DNA of 7,645 nucleotides. Source: Actinomycetota bacterium. GTDB taxonomy: Bacteria; Actinomycetota; Actinomycetes; S36-B12. The translations under genes and the position numbers were made by a program. Positions 5,924-7,645 of this stretch are shown one piece after another. The notes beneath the pieces are model-generated. The model ran no database searches. It had not been told where the DNA came from and saw only the letters and a program-made list of their open reading frames with translations. The stretch's first letter is position 1. The number at the start of each line of letters is the position of its first letter. Location: positions 1 to 7,645 of the forward strand of contig CANMNM010000053.1 of NCBI GenBank assembly GCA_947499275.1, written 5' to 3'.

Positions 5924-6995
5924 CCGAATCCGAATCCGAGAGGTTGGAGGCGAACACGTCAAGGCTTGGCGTCGCGGAAAGCTCACTCTCGTTCTTCACA
6001 CCTCGAACTCCCAGGTCGGTCAGAGCTCGACCGGTTGGACGTAGGCGGGTTTCGATGGATCCGACCGCGCTGTTGTAGTGGCCAACGGCTGCGCCGAGTG
6101 ATTTACCCACGCTGGCAAAGTGGCTGAGCACCGTGTCAAGGCGTGAATACATCTCTTGGGATAGACGGGAGATTTCTTCTGCCTGTTCAACCATGTCACT
6201 GTTTTGCCAACCCAGGGATACCGCGCGAAGGAGTGCGAACAATGTGGTCGGTGTCGCGGGAACGATATTTCGGCTGAATGCAAAATCAAGGAGATCAGGC
6301 CTTTGGTGAAGTGCTGCTTCTAGTAATGCTTCGGAGGGTAGGAACATCACAACAAAGTCGATAGCCTCGAGCACTTCGGCGCCATACGCTTTTCTACCAA
6401 GTTGTTCAATATGTCGAATTACCGCATCGGCGTGAGCGCTCATGAGAGCGTCAATGCTTTCCTCCGACTGATTACCGGCGCTACGAAGGAATGAATCCAT
6501 GGGTGTTTTGGCGTCAATCAAAATGCAACGTCCATTGGAGAGCATTACTTGAAGGTCAGGGCGCAACTTGCCTTGTGCACTGTCAATCGTGTTTTGGTCT
6601 AGGAAGTGAACCCGGTTGATCATGCCGGCTGCTTCAACCAGGCGAGTGAGTTCCATTTCACCCCATTGCCCGCGGGCACCGGAACGGCTCAACACCGAGC
6701 TGAGTTGCTGGGCTTGGGCTTTCACTTCGGACACTGATCGCAGCAGACTCTCTGATTGGTTCGCGATTGAGACGGTGAGTTCAGTGCGAAGTGCAGCCGA
6801 GGACTCAGCTGAGGAAACCTGTTGGGCAGAGACCGACTTGGTGATTCGGTCAATTGCGTCGGAGAGGGAAGTTAATCCCGATTCAAGTTCGGGAACATTG
6901 GAGGAGCGATTTCCCCGTGAACCGAGGAAATATCCAAATCCGATGCCCAAAAATACGAGTGCAATTGCCATGATGAGAACTGCCGCTGAATCCAC
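5916..6995 (-). CDS. rmuC: RmuC-family DNA recombination protein
   Basis: RmuC limits rearrangements at inverted repeats in E. coli and is predicted to have a PD-(D/E)XK nuclease-like fold. The 359 residues begin with one membrane helix (5-25, AVLIMAIALVFLGIGFGYFL). A coiled-coil region of about 70 residues rich in Ser, Gln and Glu (37-104) follows. The RmuC domain comes next, with RGQWGE (108-113) and EAAGM (121-125). The presumed active-site segments are RPDLQV (145-150) and LIDAKTP (159-165), followed by MFLPSEALLEAAL (217-229) and PTTLFALLRAVSLGW (249-263). The acidic tail ends SDSDSVT. It is therefore a membrane-tethered cytoplasmic protein. The GTG at 6995 is the first start after an in-frame TGA. 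The gene is divergent from ychF and directly upstream of the DUF6542-type gene (4-nt gap). The nuclease activity is prediction for the family, not shown here. Confidence 0.94.
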   Translation of the reverse strand: MDSAAVLIMAIALVFLGIGFGYFLGSRGNRSSNVPELESGLTSLSDAIDRITKSVSAQQVSSAESSAALRTELTVSIANQSESLLRSVSEVKAQAQQLSSVLSRSGARGQWGEMELTRLVEAAGMINRVHFLDQNTIDSAQGKLRPDLQVMLSNGRCILIDAKTPMDSFLRSAGNQSEESIDALMSAHADAVIRHIEQLGRKAYGAEVLEAIDFVVMFLPSEALLEAALHQRPDLLDFAFSRNIVPATPTTLFALLRAVSLGWQNSDMVEQAEEISRLSQEMYSRLDTVLSHFASVGKSLGAAVGHYNSAVGSIETRLRPTGRALTDLGVRGVKNESELSATPSLDVFASNLSDSDSVT

Positions 6996-7029
6996 ACTCC
7001 GATACTGACATGGCAGACCGACATTTCAA
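6996..7029 (-). promoter_or_regulatory. Leaderless promoter of rmuC, with -35 and -10
   Basis: On the minus strand TTGAAA (7024-7029), a 16-nt spacer, CAGTAT (7002-7007) and 6 nt (cggagt) lead to the GTG at 6995. This is the best two-part promoter in the window, since the -35 differs from TTGACA at one position. GGAG lies only 1 nt from the GTG, too close to serve as a normal ribosome-binding site. Confidence 0.6.
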
Positions 7030-7113
7030 ACGACCGTCCAAAGTAGTTGGCGAAATTCTTGCAAATTAATGACTAAAGCCTTGGGGTCAGTAAATATGGA
7101 AGTTAGCACTGAA

Positions 7114-7125
7114 TAAAGTACGGGA
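7114..7125 (+). promoter_or_regulatory. Leaderless -10 element of ychF
   Basis: TAAAGT (7114-7119) is followed by 6 nt (acggga) and the GTG at 7126. Its first triplet, TAA, is in frame and closes the reading frame upstream, so the GTG is fixed as the start. The 130-bp divergent region 6996-7125, the longest non-coding stretch here, otherwise shows only AT-rich sequence. I found no clear -35 for ychF and no hairpin of note. Confidence 0.6.
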
Positions 7126-7645
7126 GTGGGATTAACTCTAGGAATCGTCGGCCTGCCTAATGTGGGCAAATCAACTCTCTTTAATGCTTTGACAAAGAAC
7201 GATGTCCTTGCCGCGAATTACCCTTTCGCAACTATTGAGCCAAACACCGGTGTTGTCGGTGTTCCTGACCCCCGGCTTTCTGACCTCGCGAAAGTTTTTG
7301 GCTCCGAGAAAATCATTCAGGCGAGTGTCACCTTCGTGGACATTGCTGGAATCGTTAAAGGTGCCTCGGAAGGTGCAGGTCTTGGTAACAAGTTTCTTGC
7401 CAACATTCGCGAATCCGACGCAATTTGCCAGGTGCTTCGCGCATTTACCGACGACGACGTTGTCCACGTCGAAGGTCGCGTTTCTCCCAAAGAGGACATG
7501 GAGACTATTAATACCGAATTAATTCTTGCGGACATGCAATCACTGGAGAAGGCGATTCCTCGATTGCAGAAAGAATTGCGTCTTGATAAATCGAAAGCGG
7601 TCGTGCTGGAAGCTGCCGAGAAGGCTCAAGAGATTCTTAATTCAG
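7126..7645 (+). CDS. ychF: YchF/Ola1-type ribosome-binding ATPase, 3' end cut by window edge
   Basis: Obg-family P-loop NTPase that binds ribosomes. Members studied elsewhere prefer ATP and act in translation and stress responses. The visible 173 residues include the P-loop GLPNVGKST (9-17), the switch I region NYPFATIEPNTGVVGVPD (31-48) and the G3 motif in VDIAGIVKGASEGAGLGNKFL (71-91). The helical segment NTELILADMQSLEKAIPRL follows. The nucleotide-specificity motif (NxxE in YchF) lies beyond the right edge, as does about half of the usual 360 residues. The GTG at 7126 gives the family N-terminus (GLTLGIVGLPNVGKS) directly, with an in-frame TAA 12 nt upstream. It is divergent from rmuC. Confidence 0.96.
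   Translation, partial: MGLTLGIVGLPNVGKSTLFNALTKNDVLAANYPFATIEPNTGVVGVPDPRLSDLAKVFGSEKIIQASVTFVDIAGIVKGASEGAGLGNKFLANIRESDAICQVLRAFTDDDVVHVEGRVSPKEDMETINTELILADMQSLEKAIPRLQKELRLDKSKAVVLEAAEKAQEILNS

Noticed and set aside
5768..6127. 119-codon plus-strand frame spanning the rmuC/DUF6542 junction
   Set aside because: Antisense to two supported genes, basic low-quality translation, no start signal.
7009..7011. Minus-strand ATG just upstream of rmuC as its start
   Set aside because: It is 16 nt from the GTG at 6995 and therefore out of frame with rmuC.
7420..7449. ICQVLRAF in YchF instead of the enterobacterial IGHVVRCF
   Set aside because: As I recall, actinobacterial YchF proteins commonly read ICQV(I/V)R here, so this is lineage-typical and not an anomaly.

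Overview
This window is ordinary chromosomal housekeeping DNA from an actinobacterium. The gene order fumarase, glpX, DUF4245 / xseB, xseA / ispH / DUF6542-type membrane protein / ychF is, from memory, the conserved actinobacterial block seen in Mycobacterium tuberculosis around Rv1098c to Rv1112. An rmuC gene sits between the DUF6542-type gene and ychF. By eye the base composition is only about half G+C, intergenic gaps are very short, and most genes start with GTG. That would fit a small-genome, moderate-GC member of the Microbacteriaceae (Luna-type freshwater or marine lineages), but the taxon is inference. I see no mobile element, CRISPR array, RNA gene, phage gene or defence system.

Layout. 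Minus strand 1-1142: class I [4Fe-4S] fumarase, cut by the left edge. Minus strand 1196-2212: glpX, class II fructose-1,6-bisphosphatase. Plus strand 2272-2826: DUF4245 membrane-anchored protein, divergent from glpX. Minus strand 2807-4167: xseB and xseA, the two subunits of exonuclease VII. Plus strand 4214-5176: ispH, the last enzyme of the MEP isoprenoid pathway, divergent from xseA. Minus strand 5204-6995: a four-helix membrane protein of DUF6542 type preceded by rmuC. Plus strand 7126 to the right edge: ychF, cut after 173 residues. Functionally the block mixes central carbon metabolism (fumarase, GlpX), DNA repair and recombination nucleases (ExoVII, RmuC), isoprenoid synthesis (IspH) and a translation-associated P-loop ATPase/GTPase (YchF).

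The most striking signal is regulatory. Eight of the nine starts have a -10-like hexamer (A at position 2 and T at position 6 in all eight; T at position 1 in six) ending exactly 6 nt before the start codon. A Shine-Dalgarno sequence at usable distance is absent. This is the signature of leaderless transcripts beginning at the A or G of the start codon. The one exception, xseB, is operon-internal and has a normal AAGGAA ribosome-binding site. Because the hexamer plus 6 nt is 12 nt, the hexamer is in phase with the gene, and in four cases its first triplet is an in-frame stop (TAG or TAA), which fixes the start codon. The longest non-coding stretch is 130 bp (6996-7125), so no gene-free stretch exceeds 300 bases.
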